From positions 372,001 through 436,000 of the forward strand of contig WAID01000013.1 in NCBI GenBank assembly GCA_016584495.1: a stretch of DNA of 64,000 bases, read 5' to 3'. The stretch's first letter is position 1, and each line of letters begins with the position of its first letter. Source of the DNA: Celoporthe dispersa. Taxonomy: Eukaryota > Ascomycota > Sordariomycetes > Diaporthales > Cryphonectriaceae. This document shows positions 21,357 to 34,199 of this stretch, in pieces. The notes beneath the pieces were generated by a model. That model ran no database searches and was not told where the DNA came from. It worked only from the letters and a program-made list of their open reading frames with translations. Position numbers and translations under genes: made by a program.

Positions 21357-23725
21357 ATGACAGAACACAGCATACCGCCGCAGCTTCCGCTGCTGTTCAA
21401 TCTAACACCCGAGACCGCACTCAGAGACGCGAAAAAGACCATCGCAGCGACTACAGCAGCATGGGACAAGATCGTCGAGACCGTCTCCCCAAGCCAGGCA
21501 ACCATGGAGAACACCATCCTCCCCGTCACGCATCTCGAGAACGAGATGATGGCTGTGAACGACGTGATCTATCTGATGGCCACGACGCATCCCTCCAAGG
21601 AGATCCGCGAAGCATGCAAGACAGCTAAGAAGCTCACCGACGAGGCGGAAGTGGATCGCTACCTGCGGAAGGACATGTTTGCCCTGGTCGACGCGGTGCT
21701 TGCAAAGACCACGGAGGCATCTGTCCATCCTGAGACTTATCGGTTCCTGACCAAACACCATGCACAGTTTGCCGAGAATGGGTGTGATCTGGAGGGTCCA
21801 GCCAAGACCCAGTTCGAGACCGATCTGAAGAAGCTTGCGTCAGTGAAGCGGGATTACATTTCGAATCTTGACAATGACATCTCTGGAGTGTGGCTCAGTC
21901 TGGACGAACTGGACGGTCTTCCCAGGACCTTCATCGACACCCTGAAGAAGGGAGATGGTGAACAGGAAGGAAAGTATTGGGTAGATATGAAGAAACCACG
22001 CTTCGAGAGGATGCTCAGATTTGCCAGATCCGAGGACGTTCGGATGCGCTACCACATCCAATATCTCAACCGGGCTACATCTAATATACCACTCACCCGA
22101 GAGATCATCCTCCTTCGGGACTCACTTGCTCGGCAGAAAGGGTGGAGATCTTGGGCGCAGTTCAGAATGTCAAACAAGATGATGAAGGACCCGGCTGCTG
22201 TTCGGGTTACGCTGAGCCAAATCCAGAGCAACCTCGCTGGGCTCGGGCAGAAAGAGGCGGGCGAGCTCCTAGCACTGAAAAGGTCCGATGGTCAGCTCAA
22301 GGAGAGCGAGGAGACACAACTCTTCCTGTGGGACATTTCGTACTACGACAACCTACGCCGGGAAAAGGCAAGATCCGTTGACACCAAGTCCATCATGGAG
22401 TACTTCGAGCTAAGAGAAGTCATCAACCGCATCCTCAAACTTTATGGGCGCCTGTTTGAGATCAAATTCGAGTTCATAACTGAGGAGCGAGCCCAAAGCC
22501 TACGCGGACAGGACTTTGAAATGATGAAGTGGCAAGACGACGTGTTTCTCTACGCCATCTGGGACCTGCAGTCGACCCCCTCGTTCCTAGGGTACATGTA
22601 CTTTGACCTGCACCCACGTGAGGGCAAATACTCACATACAGGACACTTCAACCTCCAGAAGGTAAGCTTGGGAGATAAAATGACATGTGGGGCACACGGA
22701 CTGACCGTCATCAATATTTAGGGATATGAGCGGCGAGACGGCACTCGCTCATACCCGTGTTCTGCGCTGATCATGAACCAAGCCAAACCTACAGGTCTGG
22801 AGCCCTCGCTTCTCAGCGCCAACGAAGTCCGGGCCCTATTCCATGAAGTTGGCCATGGCATCCATAATATACTCAGCGAGACGCATTTTGCGCGATTCCA
22901 TGGTACTAGGTACGTGTGTGGCCCTGCTCGACCTCACTTTTATGTGCTGTTCTTTTCCCCGAGCATCCGGTAATGGTTACTGGTTCCCCCAACAGGGTTG
23001 ATCGAGACTTTATCGAGACGCCGAGCATCCTGTTTGAGTATTTCCTATGGACGCCTGAACGACTCGGTGAGATCTCGTGCCACTACTCCTACGTATCTCC
23101 TGAGTACAAAGACGTGTGGGAGTCAAGACAGCCAGACCAGCAGCAAGATGCGCCCCCGCAACAGCTTCCAGATCATCTGATCAAGGCAGTTCTGTCGGAA
23201 GCCACGTCAACGCTCTCGGTTCTGAGAACACTGCACTTCGCAATATATGACATGGCAATCCACGACCCACCGAGCGCGGAAGCTCTAGCCAGCATGGACC
23301 TCTGCAGCACATATAACAAGTTATGGTGGGAGGTGGTCGGGGTCCACGGAGGAGAGGCGCTCGGACAGGGCGGGTGGGAATGGGCGCATGGCGAATCAAG
23401 CGTGAGACTGCTGATGGCAGGCCGATATGACGCCGGCTATTACGCTTATACCTTGTAAGCTGTCTCTTATATCTGTCATGTCTCTCAAGATCCGGGGAGT
23501 CGAACTAATTAATACGTTGCGCACAGGGGACGTATGTGGGCACTTGACATCTTCGATACGTATTTCCGAGGGGATACGTACAACAAGGACGCAGCTCGGA
23601 GATACAGAGAGCTCATCCTGAAGCCTGGAAGCAGCCAGCCAGAGTGGAAGACGTTGACGGACTACCTGGGACGTGAGCCTAGACCCGAGCCTCTCTACCA
23701 GTGGCTCGGGGCCACAAGCAGCTAA
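21357..23725 (+). CDS. M3-family zinc oligopeptidase (MepB/thimet oligopeptidase type)
   Basis: Exons 21357-22661, 22722-22909, 22996-23454 and 23527-23725 encode 716 residues, normal for the family. The zinc site is LFHEVGHGIH (HExxH) with the third ligand Glu in RDFIETPSILFEYF; the C-terminal AGRYDAGYYAYT loop contributes substrate-binding Tyr residues. No targeting peptide is seen, so it is probably cytosolic, trimming short peptides. The frame is intact. It is tail-to-tail with an amidohydrolase, the two stops being about 130 bp apart. Confidence 0.95.
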
Positions 23726-23858
23726 GGTGGTGGTGGAAGGCAAAGAGATTTGCAGAATCTCAAGCCGTCTTCATCTTATATCCTTGGATACCATAGTAAA
23801 CTGGAATGAAGGGTGAAATTAACGATTTGCTAATCGTGTAATGTCGAGAGAGTATTTT

Positions 23859-25043
23859 CTATGACATGCCACCATCAACCTTCCTCCCACCAATCCAAAC
23901 CCCTTCCAGGTTTGCTACATGACTGATATCATCACATGGTGTGCCTCGTACTAGAACCAAATCCGCTATGGAACCACCACGGATGTATCCCCGCCCAGAC
24001 AAGCCCCAATAGAGGGCAGGGAGGCTGGTGGCCGACCGCAGAATCTCGACAGGCTCCATTCCAGCCTCCTGTAATAGCTGCATCTCTTCGTGCATGCTGT
24101 TCCCGTGCTCGACGTGCACAAACCCTACATTGGCGTCTGTCCCAACCAATATCTGCACGCCAGCATCCATGAGAATGCGGACAGACTCGACGCTATGCGC
24201 AAAATCAAGAAGAGGACCAGGAACTGATGACATATCCAAGCCACCCGGCCTCTCTGGACCTCCACCAGCGCGAATCCTGTTCTTTACCTCCACCAGGACC
24301 TTCATCATAACCAGTGTAGGACAAACAACCCTGCTCTGATCCGCCAGTGCTCTCGCCCACTCCACCTCTAGCGGCATATCCATCGGCACATGCGTCAGAC
24401 AGTCCGCGCCCGACTTCAGCGCCATGAGAAACGCCTCATGGTACGCAGCATGCACAACCGTCTTCTTGCTCACCACCTGGGCCGCCCTGACCAGGGCATC
24501 AAGTGTTTCCTGCGACGGGCCCGGCACGTCAGCGACCAGCTTGATGTAGTCAGAACCCTCAGCGACCCGCCGTCCCACAAACGTCTCTGCCTGGTCTGGC
24601 GAAGTTAGAACGGCTTCGGCCGGCGCGTCCATGACTTTGGAGTGCAAACTGCCAGGTCCCGTGGCGAAGAGGCCGGCGGATAGGAAGGCTGGGCGCGCGG
24701 GTTTGTCCCTTGCGGCGACAGAGGCTGTGCGCATGGCAGCGGTCAGGCTTGGGGGCCAGGAGGCCATGTCCAGAGCGGCGGTGACGCCTGCGGAGGCGAG
24801 CTTGTCGAGCTGGTCTTCTCTGTCCACGTGGACATGGGAGTCGATTAAGCCTGGAAGGAGAGTGCAGCCGGTGCCGTCGATGGTTTCTGTTTCTGGGGTG
24901 CTTTGAGGAACGTTCTGGGTTGATGGCGCTGATATTACACTGGTGATTTTGCTACCGGTGATGACTACATTGTGTAGACCCTCGAGGACCTGGTCTCCGT
25001 CAAAGACCTGGACGTTGGTGATGATGGTTGACTTGTCCGGCAT
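23859..25043 (-). CDS. Metal-dependent amidohydrolase (imidazolonepropionase/prolidase-like)
   Basis: A single exon of 394 residues, intact. Amidohydrolase-1 landmarks: DGTGCTLLPGLIDSHVHVD (HxH metal site), YIKLVAD (Lys that is usually carboxylated), VVHAAYHE and CLTHVPMD (metal His) and VGTDANVG (catalytic Asp). The C-terminal GSIADLVLVRG is the returning beta-sandwich strand. Members hydrolyse amides, cyclic imides or Xaa-Pro and carbamate-like bonds; the substrate cannot be told from sequence. It lies tail-to-tail with the M3 oligopeptidase, which may hint at peptide or amide turnover. Confidence 0.9.
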   Translation of the reverse strand: MPDKSTIITNVQVFDGDQVLEGLHNVVITGSKITSVISAPSTQNVPQSTPETETIDGTGCTLLPGLIDSHVHVDREDQLDKLASAGVTAALDMASWPPSLTAAMRTASVAARDKPARPAFLSAGLFATGPGSLHSKVMDAPAEAVLTSPDQAETFVGRRVAEGSDYIKLVADVPGPSQETLDALVRAAQVVSKKTVVHAAYHEAFLMALKSGADCLTHVPMDMPLEVEWARALADQSRVVCPTLVMMKVLVEVKNRIRAGGGPERPGGLDMSSVPGPLLDFAHSVESVRILMDAGVQILVGTDANVGFVHVEHGNSMHEEMQLLQEAGMEPVEILRSATSLPALYWGLSGRGYIRGGSIADLVLVRGTPCDDISHVANLEGVWIGGRKVDGGMS

Positions 25044-27323
25044 CGTTTGCCTTTTGGAGTGTAGCTAGAACTTGCTTCTATTGAAAATGTCAACAATCCG
25101 TAGACGTAAAATGAAACAGCAGTTCCTCTGATTTTCCCATTCCTAACATGTTATCTTATAGCCAATGAGGTGAACGAGTCAGTCAGCAATTATTCACTGG
25201 CTCAAAGCCTGCATCACAGACAATCGCTCGTAAGCCGGCCCCCTCTCATCTTCGCGCCGTATTTAACACCGTTTTCCCGCCCGAACGTCTCGCTGCACGG
25301 CGACTGGCACAGTCCGGAATGCGAGATGATCGGTGACTAATGGCCCCCAAATTCTGCGACACCTAAGAGACATCACCTTGATGAGCGGCGTACGCAATTG
25401 TCCGAGACCGAATTTTCGAGAGCCCCCGATCGCATCACGCGACTTTTCCCATGCTGCTCTTCAGAGTCGAGGTATTTCTGACGCTGATCACTGCTCTTTG
25501 ATCTCTGACTTGGCATTAATCATACTCAAGCTTACGTGTGGCCAGAACGACCTCGAGCTGAAGTCGGTCGTATGGAGGGGAAGCACGAGCATTGATTCAC
25601 AACGAATAAGTGGTCGCTCTGAGCCTAGTCATCACATCACTGAAGAAGGTTTAGATGCCTACTCAGCCTGCAGTGTTATACAGAAGTACTCAAGAAATGC
25701 ACTACAGACGTGTGCTATACGCTGATGATGCAGGTCTTCGAGGCCTCCCTACTCGTCATTGGATGTTTGCCAACGCAACTTTGCCAACCACACTGCGAAG
25801 AGAGGTAACATGAGATCTAGTCTTCAGCATCGCGCAGCCCAATTAATCCTCACGAGCCACATCAGGTGAGAGACAGTCAGCCACCACACACACATACACA
25901 CATACACACAAAAAGCTCGCTTAGAGGGATCGGTGCCTGGACGGAGGGAGAATCCTAGTGCTGCTGCCCCTTGCACTGGTGTGCAGGATCCAGGTGGGCA
26001 AAATTCCCATAAGCCGGGCAGGGTTCCGAAGCCACTCGTGGTTTGTGGAGGACAAGACGGGGGAGGCCCCACCGTTGTTGTCCACGTATGGCTGGCCTAT
26101 GGGGAGCAGACTAAAATCCACTGTGAGGGTGTGATGGTGGTTCATTGAGGAGTAGGTTCGGGCGCCGCGGTAAAGACCACATGGAAAAAGAAAGAAACAA
26201 AAATGATGCACACTACCACACTACCTCCGTATACATTACCATGCAGAGTGGGTAGCAGTCCGAGCCCACACGGCAAAAAGCGTCACAAGGCAGTGGGTGA
26301 GACTGTCTCTGGACTTGCCCGCCCGGCCGAGTAACGTGTCATTTGTGTTGTTGTGTGACTTTCTTGCTGTGCCGCGCAGGGGATTATGAAACCAATCTTG
26401 CTGCTGTGATCCTTCGCCTCATTGCACTTGACGTCTTTCAAGGGGGTATTGCATAATTAATTACTACATGCTAGACCTCCTCAATGTCACTCTCATATCC
26501 ATCCATGATTTTTTTCCAGCATGTGATTAAAACAAAAAGGCCACCCAAGAGCCAATGTTAGCCTTGCCCACATCACCAAGGGAGGGTCTAATTGTACCCC
26601 CTGAGCCAACATTGTTGTGGGTGGCTCTACCAAGCCTGAGGATGATCCAGCTGACTACATAAGTTATAGCACGGGCTCCGAGGTTGAAGTGGAAGGATGT
26701 TCAGGTGGATGTGCAGGACCAAGACATCTGTTCCCTTGTGCGGCAGTAAATCAAGAAACAGGGAGTCTTCAGGCACCGCCATCGCCCCCTCTTCGGATAT
26801 GAACCAGGATGAAGGAAGGCGTTCGCTTAAGTTGTCCAGCTCACGATGGACATGCATGCCTGCCATAATTTGGGGTCGAGTGCCATCTTAGACAGGGCCA
26901 GTGTAGGATGGGAGTGTTCTACATGTATGTGGCTTGAGACATCGTTGCTAGCCTCCAGCTCGCCACATGCTCCCCAATCAGGTACCGGCTGAGCAAGACA
27001 ACACCCCATAACGCTTGCCTCCCTCCCCTTGCCACCCTCTCTCTACGGCGGCATTTCGGCCGTTGAAGAGGAATGGTCAACGTGATGAAGATGCATTAGG
27101 CAGGTCATTTTTATCCCGCCTAACTGGACGGACCTGAAAGATGTCTTGTTGGTTCTAGGGATTGCATGGACATATGTCCTCAGTTGTGAATATATAAAAG
27201 CGATGGTTGGATGGGCCTACAGCGGCAATATACCCTGGCCACCCTTCGTCCCAACTTGCTCCCGAGCCCTATAGTTATTCGTCTCACGTCTCTCAGACTT
27301 GAAGCGGGCACAAGGCTCCGACA
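25044..27323. other. Gene-poor spacer with the mutanase promoter
   Basis: About 2.3 kb. Only short unrelated frames. A good TATA element (tatataaaag) lies at 27191-27200, about 125 bp before the mutanase ATG. A short CA run is near 25884-25908. Confidence 0.5.
27191..27200 (+). promoter_or_regulatory. TATA box of the GH71 gene
   Basis: The sequence tatataaaag lies about 125 bp upstream of the mutanase start codon, a usual distance for a fungal TATA element. Confidence 0.55.
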
Positions 27324-29675
27324 ATGTTCTCACTTCAGAGGCTCCTGGTGGCCTTGCCTCTTCTGGCCACCACCGTGCTTTCGAGCTCCCAAGAGCGTGC
27401 CGCACATGCTCTGTCGAAGAAGCAAACGACAGATCGTTATGTCTTCTGTCATTTCATGATCGGGATCGTGAGTGATCGGCAGAGCTCTGCCGACTACGAC
27501 GCTGATATGCAACGCGCAAAATCACTGGGTATATCCGCGTTCGCGCTCAACATCGGCGTTGACGATTACACGGACACACAACTCACTTACGCGTACGAAT
27601 CCGCCGCTAATAATAACATGAACGTCTTTATATCCTTTGACTTCAACTGGTTCGTGTTGGCCCGTCATTACATATCTGAATTACTGCCTTGTGATCATGG
27701 CTGGAGGTTGCTAACGTAGGCCGGACGCGGGCAGGTGGTCTACCGACCAAGGCACGGAGATTGGTGAATTGATAGGTGAGCTGCTGATACCCACAAACTA
27801 GTAGCACTCAGCGGTACTAATAAAGGCCTCAACAGCTCAATACGCCAGCATGGATGCTCAGTTGATGGTGGACGACAAAGTCTTTGTGTCATCCTTTGCC
27901 GGAGATGGCGTGGATGTTGACGCGATACGTGACGCCGCAGGCGTGGACATCTTCTGTAAGTTGGGAGCCATCCATCCCATCGTGATGTGTTACAAAATCG
28001 ATTTTCATTATCAGAGAATTCTCGCTGACAGCCTCAGTTGCCCCAAACTTTCACCCTGATTCCGGTTCCGATTTCAGCACAATCGATGGCGCGCTCAACT
28101 GGATGGCGTGGCCCAACAATGGCGACAACAAGGCCCCTACTCCTGGTGCGAATGTCACGGTCGAGGACGGAGACGACAGCTACATCGCCGCGTTAGGCTC
28201 AGTGGACACATACATAGCACGTGAGTCTTGATTCCCAAGCCTAGCAATTATCTGAGCCGAATCTTCGTTCTAATATTTCTTTCTATGTTTCCATAGCGGT
28301 CTCTGCATGGTTCAGCACTCACTTCGGCGCTGAGGTGTCCTATTCTAAGAATTTTGTGTTCCCGAGTGATCTGTACGTTGAAAGCCTTGTGTTCATAGGA
28401 CGACACTCCCCCCCACCTGGCCAGCCAGAGAGGAATCTCACTAACATGTGGCCAGTCTCTGGTACACCCGATGGAACGAGATCTTAAGCCTTGGCCCTAG
28501 GTTTATTGAGATCATTACTTGGAATGACTATGGCGAGTCGTAAGAACCCTGATGGCTCTAGGCTGCATAACCAGTGAACTAACCAAGCCATAAGGCATTA
28601 TATTGGCCCTCTGAACTCACCGCACTACGACGACGGAAACTCAAAGTGGACCAACGACATGCCTCACGACGGCTGGCTCGACTTGGCCAAGCCGTTCATC
28701 GAGGCTTTCCTGGACGGGGCAACATCTGCCGACAGCTATGTGGCCAGTGATGAGCTGGTATACTGGTACAGGCAGAACCTCAAGAGCCTCGACTGCGACG
28801 CAACCGACACATGCACTGCAGCCGGTGATGTCAACAACGCCTCGGGCAACTATTTTGTAGGGAAGCCTAATGGATACGAAGACATGTCGGATTCTGTCTT
28901 TGTGGTGGCCTTGCTCACGGAAGCTGGGACTGTGACGATCCAGTCCGGAAGCCAGGTCCAGGAATTTGCCGCGCCAGCGGGCATCTCGGCGTACCAGGTC
29001 GACATGGAGATCGGAACACAGAGCTTCTTCCTGGCCAGGAACGGCGAAACTGTCCTGAGCGGCCAGAGCCTGAAGGACGTTACAGATGTCTGCAACTGCG
29101 GCATCTACAACTTCAACGCTTATGTCGGGACGCTGCCAGAGAGCACGCCCTTCCCAGATCAATTACAGCCTGATGGCCTGGACTCCCTCACAGTGAGCCT
29201 GTTGGTTACGACATGCCTTGCCACACCTTCGCTCGGTACGGTGACAGTAACACCAACATCGACGCCCGCGGTCACCGTTGGCTCCAGTAAAGCCATCTCC
29301 ACTACTACCACGGTATCCCAGACGAGCTCGACGGCTCAGTCCTCAACCACAACGAGCCCGGCTGTGACCAGCACATTGACAACGGCAACTACAACCTCAT
29401 CCACCACGGCATCAGCTACGTCTTCCGGCGTCTGCATTTCAGGAACCGGAGACGGAAATTATGAGGGTTTATGTAGTTTTTGTTGCTACTACGGTTATTG
29501 TCCTTCCGGCGTCTGTACATGCACGGCCTACAGCTCGACTGGGAACACTGCACCCGCAACGACTGGTACCGACTGCATACCATTGAGCGACGAAGACGAC
29601 TCGTATCTCGGCTTGTGCTCATATGCAGGCAACCATGGCTACTGCCCTGATACTGCCTGTCAGGTTTCCTCCTGA
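27324..29675 (+). CDS. Secreted GH71 alpha-1,3-glucanase (mutanase) with a Cys-rich tail
   Basis: Seven exons: 27324-27649, 27735-27775, 27836-27955, 28038-28220, 28297-28372, 28456-28539 and 28595-29675; 636 residues, all phases correct. A signal peptide (MFSLQRLLVALPLLATTVLS) is followed by the GH71 domain: FCHFMIGIV, DYDADMQRAKSLGISAFALN, FISFDFNW, FFAPNFHPD and ITWNDYGESHYIGP (acidic catalytic region), to about residue 450. A Ser/Thr-rich linker (about residues 485-555) leads to two Cys-rich repeats, each with a Y-x-GLC-S core and YCP. The enzyme hydrolyses alpha-1,3-glucan in fungal walls or biofilms. The tail probably binds polysaccharide; this is inferred from its place after the linker. 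Confidence 0.93.
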
Positions 29676-32369
29676 AGATGAAATCGGAGGTGCGAGGGGG
29701 AGGCATGGAGCCTGAGGCCCTGGCGTTTCCTAGCTCAGTAGCACAACTAGCCAGGATTCGGTGGAAGACTCTACAGGATACTATATGCTGTAGAAGCAGA
29801 AATCCTCTGCTTCGCTCTATTGACTCGGAGCGGCGTGGAAATTCCATATGAAGGCCTGGCAAGTGAGTCTAGTCCATGCACAGGTCCCGGCACTCACACC
29901 TGCCAGCTCCTCTATTTTAGAGTGCCAGGTATTGAAGCACAGGCAACTCATTTTCCTAACACCTTCCTGTCTGTACATATCAATGTGCTGGGTTGAAGTG
30001 GCCTTATAATAAGCTGCCGTCATCATGATCTAACAAATTCAAGATGCATAATATGATTTTGCTTGCCTTTGCTTCCTTCTTCGCAGCTTGAGCCTTCTCG
30101 GTGACACCTGGGTGGGACTGGAACGCATAGATATCAAACGAGGTGACTTACATACGGTAACTTCTAGTATTTTCAAGCCCAGTTCTCATTAGACTATGTC
30201 AATCTACGTGGAATAAACCCGTCCTTCTACAGTGAGATGTCAAGACAAGGCTAGGCTTACATAAGCTCCCTACTCACTAAGGCAAGGCTGCTTCCCTTGA
30301 GCTCGTAGGCTGCAGACCACAGCAGCTGCCTCCTAAAGTCCAACATCACAGAAGACAATCCCCCAAACAGACTAAGATTCATTTGCAGACGGAAAATCTA
30401 GTCCCTTCCACTCCTCGCTACGGAGAAAGGAGAGCTTCAGGGAGTCCTCAAGAATCCTCAAGAAGATTGATGACGCTGTAACGGCCAGCAAGGTTGGATT
30501 CAGCGCAGCCGAGTCCAAGAGACACCCACGCCATAGTCGTGACGTGGCCCCAGCCACCGAAACTCATGGAATATGAAGACTCAGTCTAAATTGCTGCAGA
30601 CATGCAACCTCGACCCCTCCGAACGTTTGACTTTGTCACGGCGCAGGCCACTCAGCACCACTTGGCAAGGCCGCGTCCCTGCCAAGAGGAAAAGGACATA
30701 TCGCTATGCCTCCAAGCGCTTATTTTAGGTTCAGGGGAAGTCTTCAGGAAACTTTAGTTCTGCCTTAAGTCATATACAGTACGTTCACAGGTACCGATAG
30801 GACAATAACCGCAGTAGTATGCGGAGCGTAGAATGGGCAAAGCCATGATGAGCTGGTGAGAAAACTCATGAGATCATAGATTAATGGAACCAAACGGCCC
30901 TCAAGCCCTTAATTCCATGCACCTGGTGCGCGCCGTTGTACGACGGCGCCGTAGACACGATTAGTGCATTCTTGTCAAGTGCCTAGCTTCTGCTGCTCTC
31001 ATGCCCGTCTGTGAGCTAGGGCACCAGCCCGCTGGCCCGGCATCTCCATGCAAGCTGTCGTTGACGAGCAAAACGTGCTTAGCGTAGCGGTAAGTAGACC
31101 TCAACTCTTCTGAGTACAGAGAGGCCTCGACCTGGCCTCGCACGAAGGTCATGTTGTGATGTTTTGCATTGTTGTACTCGAGGGCCTATGACTGCACGTA
31201 TCGGACAGCATGAGCAAGGTTACACTCCATACACATCTGACAGTGTTATTTCCCAGTTGTATGACTGTCTCGCACATGATCACTTGGTATAATATTCAGA
31301 ATATTGAAAATCATTGCAATTTCGCGGTTGTAGCGTGGCCTGGTCGAATTTGAGGTACTCAGCCCCGTCCAGAGTGATCATGATGCATGACTATCCCAGC
31401 CTGAGCCCTAGGAATAGCTTCTCGCACCTGTCCAAACCTAGGGCGTACAGGCAAGTATGATTTTACTTACATGTGAGACTGCTGCTCGAAAGATCACCAC
31501 TCAGTCCAAACACTATATCCGCATCAACACACATGTTGTGATGTGAGCGTGAACCAATAGGAATGGATAACAGCATCAAGTATTTGCAGGGGACTGAAGG
31601 GCCAACTCAAAGCGTCATATGAAGTATTAGGAGCGATGTTACATACTTGGTAGTCTTTAGCAATTGTAAGTCTCGTTGATTATAGGCACCATGTAGTGTG
31701 AGGAGATTTTAGCCAACGTGTTCATGCGCGACATGTCTCCACCGGGCAGCATGGACAAGTGGCATGTGAATCTGTCTGCGAAAACGTCACAGGCCGGCAG
31801 GAACAGGAGCAGAGACCGCCAAAAAAAACATCACATGGACCGTCACGAAGTATTACACAGAGGTTTTCCCATTACTATTCAATAACTAGGAGTTTTAGCA
31901 AACATCATCACCCAAGTTAATGAATACCGTATCTGTTGAAGCGTATGCCCATACTGTGTGCAAGGTCCGCAGGGCGAGCCTAGCCTCACGAGGAGGCTGG
32001 TGTTCAAAGGGCCGGCGCAAATGGAGTCATCGCAGCGGTTGAGACTGAGGAGAACATGTGAAGATGTACCAAACGTCGCTCGCCACGACAGTTTCCGTAT
32101 GCTCTCCGAGAACTATAAAGTACTGCCTCCTCCCTCGCCAACTGGATCCCGATTTCTTTCTCTTCTCTTCACCCTGCTGTTTGGTTAAAAAGGTTATGGC
32201 AACACAGACTACACCAATCAGCAGGGCAACGACTCTGAACAACAACCGAGAAGAGTAAACAACTGAGCAAGACCGTGATCAACATTCGAGAACACCAAAG
32301 AGCTGAGCTGAAGAACGATTACGGACACCGAGAACGACGACGACGACTACGATCACGACGACCGACACA
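29676..32369. other. Gene-poor spacer of 2.7 kb
   Basis: No coding frame over 76 codons and no family match. Stop codons are frequent in all frames and the composition is more AT-rich than the genes around it. A tataaag element at about 32114-32120 may serve the next gene. Possibly decayed repeat DNA, but no terminal repeats or transposase remnants were recognised. Confidence 0.5.
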
Positions 32370-33193
32370 ATGACTTCACAAGACATCAAGACGGCCCTGC
32401 GGGCTGTGGGGCACAAGATCAAGGAGAAGGCGAGCAAGGCCAAGAAAAAGATCACAGACACACTGGCCAAACATCACCTCCTCGGCCAAGAGCACTACAA
32501 GTCCTGGGAGCTACAAGAGAAGGGTCGCAAATACTGGACCTGCCCGCCTGGGTGCTCAGAAGACAGCTACCGCCACCGCCCTCGCAAGCGCAACTCCACC
32601 TGGTGGCACAACTGCGACAGGTCCTCAGACTCTTGGTAAGCTACGCCCACTAACCTCCCCAAGCACCCCTGATCACCACTCACTAACCCTGCCCACAGCC
32701 AACGAGCGGCAGCCAAGTACCCCAAGCTCCAGCACTACCCGACCATCTACCGCGAGCGACCACGAGGAACATCGGCCTACTTCTCACCCAGTCGCAAGCA
32801 CCTCGACGCCTACCTAGAAGAGATAGCCGCACATGCTCGCGGGGAGGTAGCCTCCCAACCAAAGGACAAGGAGCCGGAAGAGGAGGAAGCCCCCCTACAG
32901 ACGACCCCAAGGGCAAGAGACCCGCCATATACCAAGAAGAGGAAGCCCCTAAAGAAGACTCCCAGGAGGCTACACAAGAGGAGCAATTCCCGACACGAGC
33001 CCCCAAGCCCAAGAGATCCGCCAACACATCACAGAGACCGCCCAAGAAGTTCCTCACCCCCCAGAGGAAGAAGCCAGGGGATATAGTGGGAGGCCCATCA
33101 AGCGACCCCCACAGAAGAGGAACCAGGAGGCTGAGGGACACGCGAGAACCCCTGAGCACACTCACGGAGAGCACTGAGGAGTCAGCCTACTGA
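32370..33193 (+). CDS. Basic Lys/Arg-rich protein of unknown function, one frame break
   Basis: Exon 1 is 32370-32635 and exon 2 is 32699-33193. Restoring one missing C in the run 32890-32895 gives 253 residues with phases correct; without it the protein ends early in a skewed frame. The N-terminus is an amphipathic Lys-rich helix (about residues 8-35, KIKEKASKAKKKITDTLAKH), followed by a Trp/Cys segment (KYWTCPPGCSED ... WWHNCDRSSDS) and then a long charged, probably disordered tail rich in Glu, Lys, Pro and Ser. No signal peptide and no known family. The Cys pattern (C-x3-C ... C ... C) might bind metal, which is a guess. A gene is supported by the consensus intron with a good branch point. 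Confidence 0.55.
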
Positions 33194-34199
33194 GGCGGGA
33201 CACAGAAGGAAGACATCTAAGAGAAACAACAGAAAACAGCCAAAAAAAAAAAAAAAAAAAAGAAGAAGAAGAAGAAAAAAGGAGAAAAAGAAGAAAAACC
33301 AAAAAAAAAAGTCCAGGGCGGGATATTGGACGGCGACGACAGGGCACACCGATCTACAGCCACTAAAGGATCTACTTACCACCAGCAGCCTCTTGGCCTA
33401 AGACTGGTTCCTGTTCTGCTCTTCTGTCTTCGGCTGCCTTGTTTTTGCTTCTTCTTTTCCTATGGAGTTTGGAGTTTTTGGAGTTGGGCGTTTGGTGTTT
33501 GGAGTTTAGTTTCAGTGTTCAAACTCAGCGATCAGGTACAGGTTCAGCGATTTGCTTCTTGGCTTTTGGAGTTTGTTCTTTGGTCTTTGGTGTTTTGGTC
33601 TTTGGGTCTTTGGGTTTACACTTCTCTTTCTGGGTACTGCAGTTCTCATGTAGCCAACACATAGTTCCGAGCTTGCCTTCACAGTTGCTCGGCTCACATA
33701 TAGATACCCAACATCTTGTCTCCGAGCCTGGCACGCTCGGCTTAGGCACTAGGCAAAGGATAGTTGGGACTGTGCCGCCCTCAATGCAAGGCACCGGTTG
33801 ACTCCATACAGGACCTCACTGTCCTCATGCACTGTCACATGTGAAGTGTCCGCCCACTGTTACTCGAACCTAGCGGGACGGGAAGCGACCGTGCCAACAG
33901 CCGCCCACGTTCATCACCCATGTGGATGCTTGGTGTTTGCCCGACACATAACATCCCCGTCCATGACACTTGCATTGCAGCCTACACATTAAAAGCCGTG
34001 AGACTATTCCCACGCTCCCGCCCCATTCCCCTGAACACAAACCAACTTTCTTCTCTGCCGGTTCAAATATACTAATTACACCAATCTTGATCAACAATGT
34101 CACACTCGATTCTTTTCTGCGGACTCTTGAAAATAATACTGCCAATGCCGCGCCCCTCCTTTACCATACATACCGCCCTCGGATAGAACAAAATGATTA
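33194..34199. other. Spacer with poly-A and TTTGG-rich low-complexity DNA
   Basis: About 1 kb. A/GAA-rich runs at about 33240-33310, then at 33460-33620 a T/G-rich stretch made of imperfect TTTGGAGTTT/TTTGGTGTTT units. No gene is supported. Confidence 0.5.
33465..33620. repeat. Imperfect TTTGG-type tandem repeats
   Basis: Many short T/G units of 7-11 nt with the core TTTGG or TTTTGG follow one another imperfectly. Visible by eye; no exact period. Confidence 0.6.
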
